Origin: DAIOEK01 sp036746315
Lineage (GTDB): Bacteria > Chloroflexota > Anaerolineae > Anaerolineales > Anaerolineaceae
Direction: 5' to 3'
DNA length: 64,000 bases
Assembly: GCA_036746315.1 (NCBI GenBank)
Contig: DAIOEK010000009.1
Location: 1-64,000 of the forward strand
A program made the position numbers and the translations under genes. Shown in pieces: positions 8,919 to 16,176 of this stretch; within the stretch, counting starts at the first letter, position 1, and every line of letters begins with the position of its first letter. The notes below the pieces were generated by a model. That model saw only the letters and a list, made by a program, of their open reading frames with translations, was not told the origin of the DNA and made no database searches.

Positions 8919-9389
8919 TTATTGCGAATATGCTCTTTCCAGTTCGGCAATATCCAGCTTTACCATTTTCAACATGGCTTCGGTGACCCGCAGCGCCCTG
9001 GCGGGATCGGGGTCTGTCATCAGCTTTTCCAGGATGGTTGGAACGATCTGCCAGGACACACCAAATTTATCCTTGAGCCATCCGCATTGTTCTTCCACGC
9101 CGCCATCCCGTAATTTATCCCAATACGCATCCACTTCCGCCTGTGTTTCACAATGGATGATGAAGGAAACTGCCGGTGTAAATTTGGCATAGGGTCCGCC
9201 ATTCAATATCATGAACTGCTGACCCAGCAAAGACAGGGTGGCGGTAAGCAGCAAGCCTTTGGGCAGCGGACCGGCATCCCCATAATAAGCCACACCCTCA
9301 ATCTTTGCGTCGGGAAAAACGGAAGTGTAGAATTCGACTGCCTCATCGGCGTTCTGTTCAAACCATAAGCATGGGGTAATCTTTTGCAT
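8919..9389 (-). CDS. PhnB-like VOC-fold protein
   Basis: Protein of 156 aa of the PhnB / 3-demethylubiquinone-9 3-methyltransferase-like branch of the vicinal-oxygen-chelate fold. It opens MQKITPCLWFEQNADEAVEF, the usual start, and has the family features FYTSVFPDAKI, MILNGGP, AVSFIIHC and DKFGVSWQIVP. Two beta-alpha-beta-beta-beta modules are expected. The activity of this branch is not established. ATG 9389 is preferred to the ATG six codons earlier because AGGAG precedes it by eight bases. Confidence 0.85.
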   Translation of the reverse strand: MQKITPCLWFEQNADEAVEFYTSVFPDAKIEGVAYYGDAGPLPKGLLLTATLSLLGQQFMILNGGPYAKFTPAVSFIIHCETQAEVDAYWDKLRDGGVEEQCGWLKDKFGVSWQIVPTILEKLMTDPDPARALRVTEAMLKMVKLDIAELERAYSQ

Positions 9390-9467
9390 GGGTATTTTCT
9401 CCTGCATTCATCCTACCGGAAACAAACAGAAGATGCCCTTTTCTGTATAAGTCCATTCCAGAAATGC

Positions 9468-10025
9468 TTATTTAAATTCAAAGCTGTCCAGTATCCCACC
9501 CACGGTTTCCATGTAATCGGAGAAAGAGCCGGCAGACGAGTGAAAAGACAGCACATAAACAACATCATCCTTTTGCAGCCACAAATCCTGAAATGTCCAC
9601 CAGGGTTCCCCCCACGGACGGCTGTAATTGACCTGGCAGGCATCCATATTTCCCCAGATGGTTTCAGTGATGGAGAGGTCCTTGATCTCGGTAACGGGAT
9701 CTTCGTATGCGCGCTTCACGCGTGCCTCCAGGCTTTCGCCATTTACTGCATTCCCTGAGGCAACAGAAAAGAACGCTTTACCCTTACCCTTCCCGGTCGG
9801 ATATTGGAGGGTGATATCCGTGGTTACGCCCAAACCATAGAAATCCGTTCCCGCGGGGATGGGGCTCCCCCATATCTCTGGAAATGTCTTCCAGCCTGAC
9901 GGGATGGTGAAGCGAAAATTATCACCTTCATATATTTTTTCTTTTTGCCCTACAACATAAAGTACCAGGCACACCATTGCAACAAAGAGGCTAGCTACTA
10001 AAATCAATTTAAATTTGTTACGCAT
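9468..10025 (-). CDS. Secreted or membrane-anchored PsbP-like protein, unknown
   Basis: Protein of 185 aa with one N-terminal hydrophobic helix (about 7-26), acting as uncleaved anchor or signal. The rest is a soluble domain with the pattern YEGDNFRFTIPSGWK near 33, which resembles the PsbP/DcrB/LpqN class of small extracellular beta-sandwich proteins, and a C-terminal GGILDSFEF ending that is also common in that class. No catalytic motif is visible. A strong ribosome site GGGAGGATTGT precedes the start. It is divergent from the NrtR gene 123 bp away. Confidence 0.5.
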   Translation of the reverse strand: MRNKFKLILVASLFVAMVCLVLYVVGQKEKIYEGDNFRFTIPSGWKTFPEIWGSPIPAGTDFYGLGVTTDITLQYPTGKGKGKAFFSVASGNAVNGESLEARVKRAYEDPVTEIKDLSITETIWGNMDACQVNYSRPWGEPWWTFQDLWLQKDDVVYVLSFHSSAGSFSDYMETVGGILDSFEFK

Positions 10026-10113
10026 ACAATCCTCCCTGCGACAATTTATATGCTTACAATAACACGGTTATTATTCACCCACAAATCCAAAAGGGGATTT
10101 TTATTTCACCATC

Positions 10114-10142
10114 TTGACAATCCTGTAATCAGTGTATATACT
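10114..10142 (+). promoter_or_regulatory. nrtR promoter, apparently leaderless
   Basis: Consensus -35 TTGACA (10114-10119), 17-bp spacer and -10 TATACT (10137-10142). The expected transcription start, about seven bases after the -10, falls on the A of the start codon at 10149. There is no Shine-Dalgarno before that ATG, so the message should be leaderless. Confidence 0.7.
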
Positions 10143-10162
10143 TAGTGTATGAATAACACTTA
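10143..10162 (+). promoter_or_regulatory. Operator AGTGT-N7-ACACT at the nrtR start
   Basis: Inverted repeat AGTGT (10144-10148), seven bases, ACACT (10156-10160), covering the start codon and transcription start of nrtR. An extra AGTGT half-site lies at 10131-10135 within the promoter. The same repeat with the same seven-base spacing occurs at 10886-10902, before the next operon. Autoregulation by the NrtR-like protein is inferred. Confidence 0.6.
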
Positions 10163-10817
10163 TCCTGCTTACGAAATGCCCGGCGTTACAGTTGATCTGG
10201 CATTATTTACCGTCAACGAGGATAAATTGCAGGTGCTCTTGACCCGCCGCGCCGAAGAGCCGTTTGCAGACCAGTGGGCACTTCCCGGCGGTTTTTTATT
10301 CAAAAACGAATCACTGGAAGATGCCGCAAGGCGCGTGATGCAGGAAAAGACCGGGGTGGTGGATGCCTACCTGGAACAACTTTATACCTTTGGCGCACCG
10401 GAACGGGACCCGCGCAACCGCATTGTGACCATTGCTTACTATGCGCTCATTCCCTGGCAGAAGCTCATCCGACCCGGATCGCGAAAGGTCAGCGAGGTAA
10501 ACTGGTTTGAAGCAGTCAGACCGCCCGAACTTGCATTCGACCACAATCGGATCCTGGCGTATGCAGTCGACCGCCTGAAAGCCAAAACCGGTTACAGCAA
10601 TATCGCGTTTGGTTTGCTGCCCGCCGCATTCCGGCTGACCGAATTGCAGCGGATTTACGAAGTAATCCTCGAACAACCGCTGGATAAACGCAACTTTCGT
10701 AAACGGATGTTATCCACGGGCTGGCTGGCTGAGACCGGCGGCATAGACGACAGCGGCGCCCACCGTCCGGCAAGACTGTACAGCTTCACCAAACGCGATG
10801 TGGAATTTGTTGACTGA
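10149..10817 (+). CDS. NrtR-family NUDIX-domain transcriptional regulator
   Basis: Protein of 222 aa: an N-terminal NUDIX fold (about 10-145) and a C-terminal winged helix (about 150-222) with the NrtR hallmarks AFGLLPAAFRLTELQRIYE, PLDKRNFRKRM and HRPARLYSF. The NUDIX box (47-70, GGFLFKNESLEDAARRV then MQEKTGV) has lost catalytic residues: RE is RV and EE is EK. The domain therefore probably senses a ligand, as in NrtR (ADP-ribose) or the related sugar regulators, rather than hydrolysing it. It is followed by an operon carrying the same operator as its own start. Its ligand cannot be read from the sequence. Confidence 0.88.
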   Translation: MNNTYPAYEMPGVTVDLALFTVNEDKLQVLLTRRAEEPFADQWALPGGFLFKNESLEDAARRVMQEKTGVVDAYLEQLYTFGAPERDPRNRIVTIAYYALIPWQKLIRPGSRKVSEVNWFEAVRPPELAFDHNRILAYAVDRLKAKTGYSNIAFGLLPAAFRLTELQRIYEVILEQPLDKRNFRKRMLSTGWLAETGGIDDSGAHRPARLYSFTKRDVEFVD

Positions 10818-10833
10818 TGCAAAGGAGAGGAGC

Positions 10834-10887
10834 ATGAAACGACCAATCACCCGGTATCAAATCGAATATTTTTTTAATAACAGTTAG
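10834..10887 (+). CDS. Possible 17-codon leader peptide
   Basis: A very strong ribosome site AAAGGAGAGG (10821-10830) precedes ATG 10834, which opens a 17-codon frame (MKRPITRYQIEYFFNNS) ending in TAG at 10885-10887. The stop overlaps the AGTGT arm of the second operator. It could be a leader peptide, a remnant, or chance; the ribosome site is the only real support. Confidence 0.35.
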   Translation: MKRPITRYQIEYFFNNS

Positions 10888-10904
10888 TGTTATTTTTACA
10901 CTAT
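10884..10904 (+). promoter_or_regulatory. Operator AGTGT-N7-ACACT before the J-pseudokinase operon
   Basis: Inverted repeat AGTGT (10886-10890), seven A/T bases, ACACT (10898-10902), directly ahead of the ribosome site AGGAGG (10906-10911). It matches in sequence and spacing the repeat at the nrtR start, so the NrtR-like protein probably controls this operon. Confidence 0.6.
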
Positions 10905-10915
10905 TAGGAGGCACG

Positions 10916-12079
10916 ATGCACCCATCATTCGAAGTACTATCCGACCAATTGAGGATGTGTTCCTTGCCGGAAGATCTATTTGGAATGCTGCCCGGTGATA
11001 TCGACAGCCAATTGGATGAATTACGCCGCCAGTACCGCAGACTGGCGCGGATCGCCCATCCTGACGGGTACAAGCTGGCAACTGAAAAAGCCGCCGCGCA
11101 TGAAGCATTCACCCGATTAACTTTGCTCTATCACTACGCCCAGGAGCGGGTGCGTAACAGAGCATACCGCAACCCGCAAAGTATTCCCTCATCTGCGGTG
11201 TACACCGTTTTCTCCCGGAAACATGAATATCACCTGACCGGGGTATTTGAAGCTGGCGGGTACTTTCTAAACTATGCCGGCGGATATATCCAGTCCGGTA
11301 AATATCACCCCATCGTCTTGCACCTGGCAGCCCAACCGGATTGCAATATGTTCATCCGCAACGAATTGGAGATACTCGAGAAGTTACGCCACAGTGATGG
11401 GTATCACAAATTTTCAGCCTACCTGCCCCAACTTGAAGAATCTTTCACGGTACAGGTCGGCATATCCGAACACGCTGCAACGACATACCATTCCGAAGAA
11501 GGGTGGTTCACGCTGAAGCAGGTACGCGAATGCCATATAGATGGCGTTGATCCGCGAGATATGGCATGGATTTTCAGACGCCTATTGGTGGTGCTCGGAT
11601 TTTTACACACCAGCGGCGTCACACACTGTGCCGTACTGCCGGGCAATATCCTTATCCATCCGGAAGACCACGGATTGATGCTCGCCAACTTCGGCTCGGC
11701 ATTTTCAAAGTACGGCGCCGGTTGTACTTTACCCATTGTCTGCGGCGAGGAAGAAAAATCGTGGTATCCGCCTGATTTGGAATCAAGCTGCAAGAAAAAT
11801 TCTGCAACCGACATCTATCTGGCTGCCAGATGTATGCGCTACATTCTCGCCGCCGACCACGACGGCAGATGTTACCCGGCAGATACCCCGCAGCCCATAA
11901 AATCTTTTTTGCGCGGCTGTATTATGCCGACAACGAGTTCCACCCCATCAGATGCATGGGCTCTAAAAGAGGAATTTGATGCGGTTCTGCATCAGGTGTG
12001 GGGGGAACGAAAATTCCATCCATTCAGCATGGTCTGCCATCAGCAGACCACCCAATACCAAGGAGGTAAAAATGGGTAG
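10916..12079 (+). CDS. J-domain / pseudokinase fusion protein
   Basis: Protein of 387 aa with two parts. Residues 20-80 form a J-domain-like helical hairpin that keeps the HPD tripeptide (48-50), the motif by which J-proteins stimulate Hsp70. From about 100 the chain follows the protein-kinase fold: a glycine-poor N-lobe, an alpha-C-like Glu (RNELEIL, 149-155), then HCAVLPGNIL (237-246) where active kinases have HRDLKPEN and NFG (258-260) in place of DFG. The catalytic Asp, the metal Asp and the VAIK Lys (VLHLA here) are all missing, so it is a pseudokinase. It overlaps the next gene by 8 bp. The role is unknown; an Hsp70 adaptor or scaffold is a guess. Confidence 0.7.
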   Translation: MHPSFEVLSDQLRMCSLPEDLFGMLPGDIDSQLDELRRQYRRLARIAHPDGYKLATEKAAAHEAFTRLTLLYHYAQERVRNRAYRNPQSIPSSAVYTVFSRKHEYHLTGVFEAGGYFLNYAGGYIQSGKYHPIVLHLAAQPDCNMFIRNELEILEKLRHSDGYHKFSAYLPQLEESFTVQVGISEHAATTYHSEEGWFTLKQVRECHIDGVDPRDMAWIFRRLLVVLGFLHTSGVTHCAVLPGNILIHPEDHGLMLANFGSAFSKYGAGCTLPIVCGEEEKSWYPPDLESSCKKNSATDIYLAARCMRYILAADHDGRCYPADTPQPIKSFLRGCIMPTTSSTPSDAWALKEEFDAVLHQVWGERKFHPFSMVCHQQTTQYQGGKNG

Positions 12080-13040
12080 TGGAAGATGGTCTACAAATGT
12101 TTTTGACGAGCACAGGCGGTATAAAGCTCAGGCAGGTTTGAGTAATTTCGATTACAGCGACCGGACCCACAGAACCGATCCCGCCCAGTGGAAAGCGCAC
12201 CCAACCCTGGACCCCTTCGGGGTGAAAGTCCGCGAAAGCCGGGATAGCGACGAGCACCCGGAATCGAACGCAGTGATGGTGATGTTCGATGTAACCGGTT
12301 CGATGCTGGACATTCCCGTGACATTACAGCAAAAACTCCCCCAACTGCTGGGGATGCTCCTGCGCAAGAGCTATATTCCCGATCCACAGATCCTTTTCGG
12401 TGCGGTTGGCGATGCCACCTGTGATTGCGTTCCGCTTCAGGTCGGGCAGTTCGAATCCGACAACCGCATGGATGACAATCTCGAAAATCTCTTTCTGGAA
12501 GGCGGCGGTGGTGGGCAGAAGAAGGAATCCTACGAACTGGCGCTCTACTTCGCCGCCCGCCACACGTCCATCGACTGTTATGAAAAGCGCGGTCATAAAG
12601 GTTATCTCTTCCTCATTGGCGATGAGATGGCTTACGAAAAAGTGAATCAGCATGAAGTGCAGGGGATCCTGGGCGACGGATTGGAAGGAAGCATCCCATT
12701 GGTGCAAATCGCCAGGGAGACACGGGAACGTTACAACGTCTATTACATTCTCCCGAAAAAAGCCAGCTATGGCAGTGATAAACAGATCATCAACTTCTGG
12801 CGCAAACTGTTCGGAGAACATGTGCTCGAACTGGAGGACGCAAATGCAGTATGCGAGCTGATCGCCCTGACCATCGGACTAAATGAAGGCGTCGTGGATT
12901 TGCAACTGGGGGCTGACGACCTGCGTGATTGCGGCGCTCCCGAGAACGCAATCCGGGTGGCACAAAACGCCCTGGCGCTCTTCCCGACCAGGCAGAGACC
13001 TGCTTTACTATCCGCCATTTTGCCCGGATTAAGCAAATAA
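12072..13040 (+). CDS. VWA (MIDAS) domain protein
   Basis: Cytoplasmic protein of 322 aa with no signal or membrane segment. A von Willebrand A fold starts near residue 66 (SNAVMVMFDVTGSM). The metal-ion-dependent adhesion site reads DVTGS (73-77), the DxTxS variant, with further acidic loops at VGDATCD and LIGDEMA. The start is fixed by AAGGAGGTAAAA before ATG 12072, overlapping the end of the pseudokinase gene by 8 bp, so the two are co-translated. VWA proteins commonly assemble with AAA+ or chaperone-like partners; none is encoded beside it except the J-domain protein. Confidence 0.8.
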   Translation: MGSGRWSTNVFDEHRRYKAQAGLSNFDYSDRTHRTDPAQWKAHPTLDPFGVKVRESRDSDEHPESNAVMVMFDVTGSMLDIPVTLQQKLPQLLGMLLRKSYIPDPQILFGAVGDATCDCVPLQVGQFESDNRMDDNLENLFLEGGGGGQKKESYELALYFAARHTSIDCYEKRGHKGYLFLIGDEMAYEKVNQHEVQGILGDGLEGSIPLVQIARETRERYNVYYILPKKASYGSDKQIINFWRKLFGEHVLELEDANAVCELIALTIGLNEGVVDLQLGADDLRDCGAPENAIRVAQNALALFPTRQRPALLSAILPGLSK

Positions 13041-13048
13041 CCGGAGGG

Positions 13049-13086
13049 AGGCTGCATCCGGTGTTATGTATCGCCGGATGCAGCCT
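13049..13086 (+). other. Perfect 13-bp intercistronic hairpin
   Basis: AGGCTGCATCCGG (13049-13061) pairs perfectly with CCGGATGCAGCCT (13074-13086) across a 12-base loop, between the VWA gene and the PurA-like gene. No T-run follows, so it is more likely an mRNA processing or stability element than a full terminator. Confidence 0.65.
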
Positions 13087-13109
13087 GATCCCATATCAGG
13101 AGGTAAACG

Positions 13110-14468
13110 ATGAACAAGAAAGCCATCTTGATTGCCGATCTGGGTTACGGGGACGCGGGCAAAGGTTCAATCGTGGATTTCCTTGCCCGGGATGGCGGTG
13201 CCCATACTGTGATCCGATACAACGGCGGAGCGCAGGCTGCACACAATGTAATCACTCCAGATGGAAAGCATCATACATTTGCCCAATTCGGCAGCGCAAC
13301 CTTCCTTCCCAACGTTCGTACGCACCTTTCCCGCTTCATGATCGTCCATCCGCTGGCAATGCTGGCAGAAGAGCGCGATCTCCAATCCATGGGGATAACG
13401 GATGCGTTTGAACGCGTTACCGTGGAGCGGGGCGCGCTGATAATAACCCCGTTCCAGCAAGCGGCAAATCGCATCAAAGAGATCGCCCGGGGTGACGGCA
13501 TGCATGGCTCCTGCGGATTGGGGATTGGAGAGACCATGTCAGACTGGCTCTCATACGGTGATGAAGTTCTGCTGGCGGGTGATTTGACAGACCGCAGCAC
13601 TATCATCCATAAACTGCGCTTTCTTCGTGAACAAAAGCTGGCACAATTGCAGACGTTTCTGACCACCTTTCCAGCCAACCCGCGGGCACAGGAGGAGTTG
13701 AAGATATTTTCCGACCCGGGGCTTCTCCCTGCCGTAGTGGATACTTACCGGCATTGGGCAGATCAGATTCGGCTGGTTGACCGGGATTATCTTCGCCAAA
13801 CCTTCAACGGAGGCGGTGCTTTCATTTTCGAAGGCGCTCAAGGTGTGCTGCTGGATGAATGGTGGGGCTTCTTCCCTTACAACAGCTGGAGCACATTGAC
13901 TTTCAAAAATGCAGATACCCTGCTGCACGAATCCCAATGGGAAGGTGAGACTTACAGGCTTGGATTGACCCGCGCATATATGACCCGCCACGGAGCCGGC
14001 CCCATGGTGACCGAGGATGAGCAGATGAGCATCCGATTGCCGGAGCCCCACAACCCCAACAATCCCTGGCAGCATGCCTTCCGGGTAGGTCCACTGGATC
14101 TACCGGCATTACGATACGCCCTGAATGTCACCGGGAATATAGATGGGCTGGTGGTGACCCACCTGGACCGTCTGCTGACCCTGCCGGAATGGCAAATTTG
14201 TGATGCCTATCTTCCGGGCAAAGATGAGAAGCGGACATTCCTGGATGACGGAGGCGGAAATATCCGCATTCCGACTGATCCCACCAATCTGGCAGAACAG
14301 GAGCAATTGACCCATTTTCTGCAACGCTGCAAGCCACTTCTTGAAACAGTTGACAAAGATGCGAATAAATTCCTGAATTTAATGGAAGAGAAACTGGGGC
14401 ACCCGGTTATGCTGACCTCCGCGGGTATGACTGCCAATGAAAAGGACTGGCGGGTTATGCCCCATTAA
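13110..14468 (+). CDS. Divergent adenylosuccinate synthetase homologue
   Basis: Protein of 452 aa with the PurA fold and several changed active-site motifs. The P-loop-like GDEGKGK is GDAGKGS (14-20), keeping the catalytic Asp. The His loop GGHNAGHT is GGAQAAHN (39-46), keeping the second His. The IMP loop TTGRGIG is HGSCGLGIG (132-140). FEGAQG (240-245) and RHGAGP (293-298, usual RVGAGP) are conserved. It should be a GTP-dependent ligase on a purine or related nucleotide, but the substrate is probably not simply IMP. It ends a three-gene operon with a J-pseudokinase and a VWA protein, not a purine locus. A strong ribosome site AGGAGGTAAACG fixes the start. Confidence 0.75.
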   Translation: MNKKAILIADLGYGDAGKGSIVDFLARDGGAHTVIRYNGGAQAAHNVITPDGKHHTFAQFGSATFLPNVRTHLSRFMIVHPLAMLAEERDLQSMGITDAFERVTVERGALIITPFQQAANRIKEIARGDGMHGSCGLGIGETMSDWLSYGDEVLLAGDLTDRSTIIHKLRFLREQKLAQLQTFLTTFPANPRAQEELKIFSDPGLLPAVVDTYRHWADQIRLVDRDYLRQTFNGGGAFIFEGAQGVLLDEWWGFFPYNSWSTLTFKNADTLLHESQWEGETYRLGLTRAYMTRHGAGPMVTEDEQMSIRLPEPHNPNNPWQHAFRVGPLDLPALRYALNVTGNIDGLVVTHLDRLLTLPEWQICDAYLPGKDEKRTFLDDGGGNIRIPTDPTNLAEQEQLTHFLQRCKPLLETVDKDANKFLNLMEEKLGHPVMLTSAGMTANEKDWRVMPH

Positions 14469-14469
14469 A

Positions 14470-14497
14470 CAAAAAGGGGCTCCACCGGGAAGCCCTC
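14470..14497 (-). terminator. Terminator of the microcompartment operon
   Basis: On the minus strand GGGCT (14495-14491) pairs with AGCCC (14481-14477), then a T-run reads TTTTTG past 14475. It lies 30 bp beyond the last BMC-P gene, between two converging operons. Confidence 0.5.
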
Positions 14498-14524
14498 CTT
14501 GCCATTCGTTCGTGCGAATTTCGA

Positions 14525-14809
14525 TTACACAGATAAACTTCCTTCAATGTACACAGAATCAACGATCCCCACGATCACTGAAATCACACAGCCGTCGGGG
14601 TTCTGCAAAATCTGGCGGTTGCCGTTCCCCTCGCGGTTGACCAGCACCGTGTCGCCGATCCCGGCATGGGTGTTGTCAAGCGCGATGAAGTCCTCATCCG
14701 CTTTTTCGCCTTCCATCACCAGCGGCTGAACCACCAGCAAACGCCGGTTCTTGAAATCGCGATGTCCGATGGTGGTTACTACCGTGCCGATAACTTTTGC
14801 CAGGATCAT
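14525..14809 (-). CDS. Microcompartment vertex protein (BMC-P, EutN/CcmL) 1
   Basis: Shell pentamer of 94 aa, normal EutN/CcmL length. It opens MILAKVIGTVVTTI, the family start, and has LLVVQPL, the loop NTHAGIGDTVLV (usual DxVGAGxGDxVL) and the C-terminal VIVGIVDSV. It caps the vertices of the protein shell. It lies 9 bp after the preceding BMC-P gene and is the last gene of the operon. A weak ribosome site precedes it. Confidence 0.93.
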   Translation of the reverse strand: MILAKVIGTVVTTIGHRDFKNRRLLVVQPLVMEGEKADEDFIALDNTHAGIGDTVLVNREGNGNRQILQNPDGCVISVIVGIVDSVYIEGSLSV

Positions 14810-14818
14810 ATTTGCCTG

Positions 14819-15139
14819 TCAGGAAAATTGATTGGTGCCCGGTTTGAGGGTGTAATTGAAGGCGTTGTCGGGAAGTATGTTGACCTCATCGACCACGCCC
14901 ACCAGGGTCAGATCCACCGGGACGAATTTTTCATCCGGCAGTGCCAGTGAAGCCTCGCGCGAGCGCACCATTACGCACAGGTCGCCAATCCCGGCATCCA
15001 CCACATCAACAGCCACCTGGAGTGTTCCCAGCGGTTCCAGCCGTTTGTTTAACGGCTGTACGATCAGCAGTTTCAGCCCTTCGGTGCCTGCATATTTCAG
15101 CGTGCAAACGGCGGTACCCTTTACCCGACCAAATAACAT
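14819..15139 (-). CDS. Microcompartment vertex protein (BMC-P, EutN/CcmL) 2
   Basis: Shell pentamer of 106 aa. It has the family start MLFGRVKGTAVCTL, LLIVQPLN, the loop VDVVDAGIGDLCVMV and VVGVVDEV near the end in the form LVGVVDEVNI. It carries a C-terminal tail of about 15 residues beyond the usual end, which could face outward or inward as an adaptor. The start codon is two bases from the stop of the preceding small gene, so translation is coupled. Confidence 0.92.
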   Translation of the reverse strand: MLFGRVKGTAVCTLKYAGTEGLKLLIVQPLNKRLEPLGTLQVAVDVVDAGIGDLCVMVRSREASLALPDEKFVPVDLTLVGVVDEVNILPDNAFNYTLKPGTNQFS

Positions 15140-15140
15140 G

Positions 15141-15503
15141 CTACTTAATCCCTGTGCTCTGCAATACCCGCCGGATGATTACATCCAGCAGATCGGGGTC
15201 GATCTGTTCGCCGAGGCGCGCGATGACCGCATTGCGAATGCGTTGATGCAGCTCGCAATACGTGCTCGTGGATGATCCGCACGGGTTTTTCGCTGCGGCA
15301 GATGGCGACGACTGGGACAGGTAAGGCCTCACCGGCGCAGCCGGCGGCTGAACACCGCCAGGGTGGACCAGCTTTACGCCCAGGCTGGCAGCCCGTTCGT
15401 ATGCCAGGTCGGTCAGCACCACTCCCTCATCCACCTCCAACGAGAGGATGCCCTTGCGCACCAAGTCTTCGATATCATCCTCGGCATAAAACTTTTTCGG
15501 CAT
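15141..15503 (-). CDS. Small microcompartment-associated protein, possible cargo adaptor
   Basis: Protein of 120 aa that I cannot assign a function. Residues 7-47 (EDDIEDLVRKGILSLEVDE, then TDLAYERAASLGVKLV) match a short module found at the start of EutQ-like and other microcompartment-associated proteins. A Pro/Ser-rich linker (about 50-78) follows, then two amphipathic helices, LHQRIRNAVIARLG and DPDLLDVIIRRVLQSTG, the second resembling a C-terminal encapsulation peptide. It sits among shell genes in the operon. A scaffold linking cargo to shell is an inference. Confidence 0.65.
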   Translation of the reverse strand: MPKKFYAEDDIEDLVRKGILSLEVDEGVVLTDLAYERAASLGVKLVHPGGVQPPAAPVRPYLSQSSPSAAAKNPCGSSTSTYCELHQRIRNAVIARLGEQIDPDLLDVIIRRVLQSTGIK

Positions 15504-15512
15504 GCACTGCTC

Positions 15513-15830
15513 CTATTTGGCGTTTCTGCCGCCGAAACTGCCCTTGGTGTCTTTGGGCAGGATCATTTCCACATCCACATGCGGTCTCGGGATCACATGC
15601 ACGGTGACCAGTTCGCCAATGCGTTTGGCGGCAGCGGCGCCTGCATCCGTGGCAGCCTTGACGGCACCGACATCGCCGCGAACCATGACGGTCACATACC
15701 CGCCGCCCACATATTCGGAACCGATCAGGGTCACATTGGCAGCCTTGACCATGGCATCCGCCGCTTCGATCGCGCCCACCAGTCCGCGGGTTTCCACCAT
15801 TCCAAGTGCAATTAAGGATGTATCAGCCAT
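15513..15830 (-). CDS. Microcompartment hexameric shell protein (BMC-H)
   Basis: Shell hexamer of 105 aa, single BMC domain. It has the canonical opening ALGMVETRGLVGAIEAADAM, the KAANVTLIG strand and GGGYVTVMVRGDVGAV, then the C-terminal VHVIPRPHVDVE. It is the only BMC-H gene visible and there is no BMC-T, so it should form most of the facets. Strong ribosome site AAGGAAGGTGGAAG. It lies between BMC-P 3 and the small associated protein. Confidence 0.95.
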   Translation of the reverse strand: MADTSLIALGMVETRGLVGAIEAADAMVKAANVTLIGSEYVGGGYVTVMVRGDVGAVKAATDAGAAAAKRIGELVTVHVIPRPHVDVEMILPKDTKGSFGGRNAK

Positions 15831-15874
15831 CTTCCACCTTCCTTTAATATTCTTTCATTAATATGGATTTTGCT

Positions 15875-16165
15875 TCACGATTTTTGGAACACCACCTCAC
15901 CGTCAACTTCCAGTGAGTCGATAATTGACATGATCACAGCATCCACCGGGGTATCCTTGGTAATGGCAGTCTGCCGGGCGGAAGAACCGGCACAGGTCAG
16001 CACCAGATCTCCGACACCCGCGTCGACGGTATCCACGGCAACGTAGGGTTTGCCCACCGGTTCGCCGCGTTCATCCGTTTGCCGCACGATCAGCAATTTG
16101 CGTCCGTGCAGTTTGTCATCTTTAATGGTAGAGACTGTCGTTCCTATTACTCTGGCTATCAGCAT
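15875..16165 (-). CDS. Microcompartment vertex protein (BMC-P, EutN/CcmL) 3
   Basis: Shell pentamer of 96 aa with MLIARVIGTTVSTI, KLLIVRQTD, VDTVDAGVGDLVLT and VIMSIIDSLEV. Of the three BMC-P copies it is closest to the family pattern. Ribosome site AGAGAGGG overlaps the tail of deoC, 11 bp upstream, so it is in the same operon directly behind the enzymes. Three BMC-P paralogues together suggest mixed vertices. Confidence 0.94.
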   Translation of the reverse strand: MLIARVIGTTVSTIKDDKLHGRKLLIVRQTDERGEPVGKPYVAVDTVDAGVGDLVLTCAGSSARQTAITKDTPVDAVIMSIIDSLEVDGEVVFQKS

Positions 16166-16176
16166 GGCAACCCTCT

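Noticed and set aside
13041..13109. Terminator between the VWA and PurA-like genes
   Set aside because: The hairpin is perfect but has no T-run and the next gene has only this path from an upstream promoter; read as processing/stability element.
14465..14530. Functional link of the microcompartment operon with the PurA-like operon
   Set aside because: They converge tail to tail with a terminator between them and share no operator.
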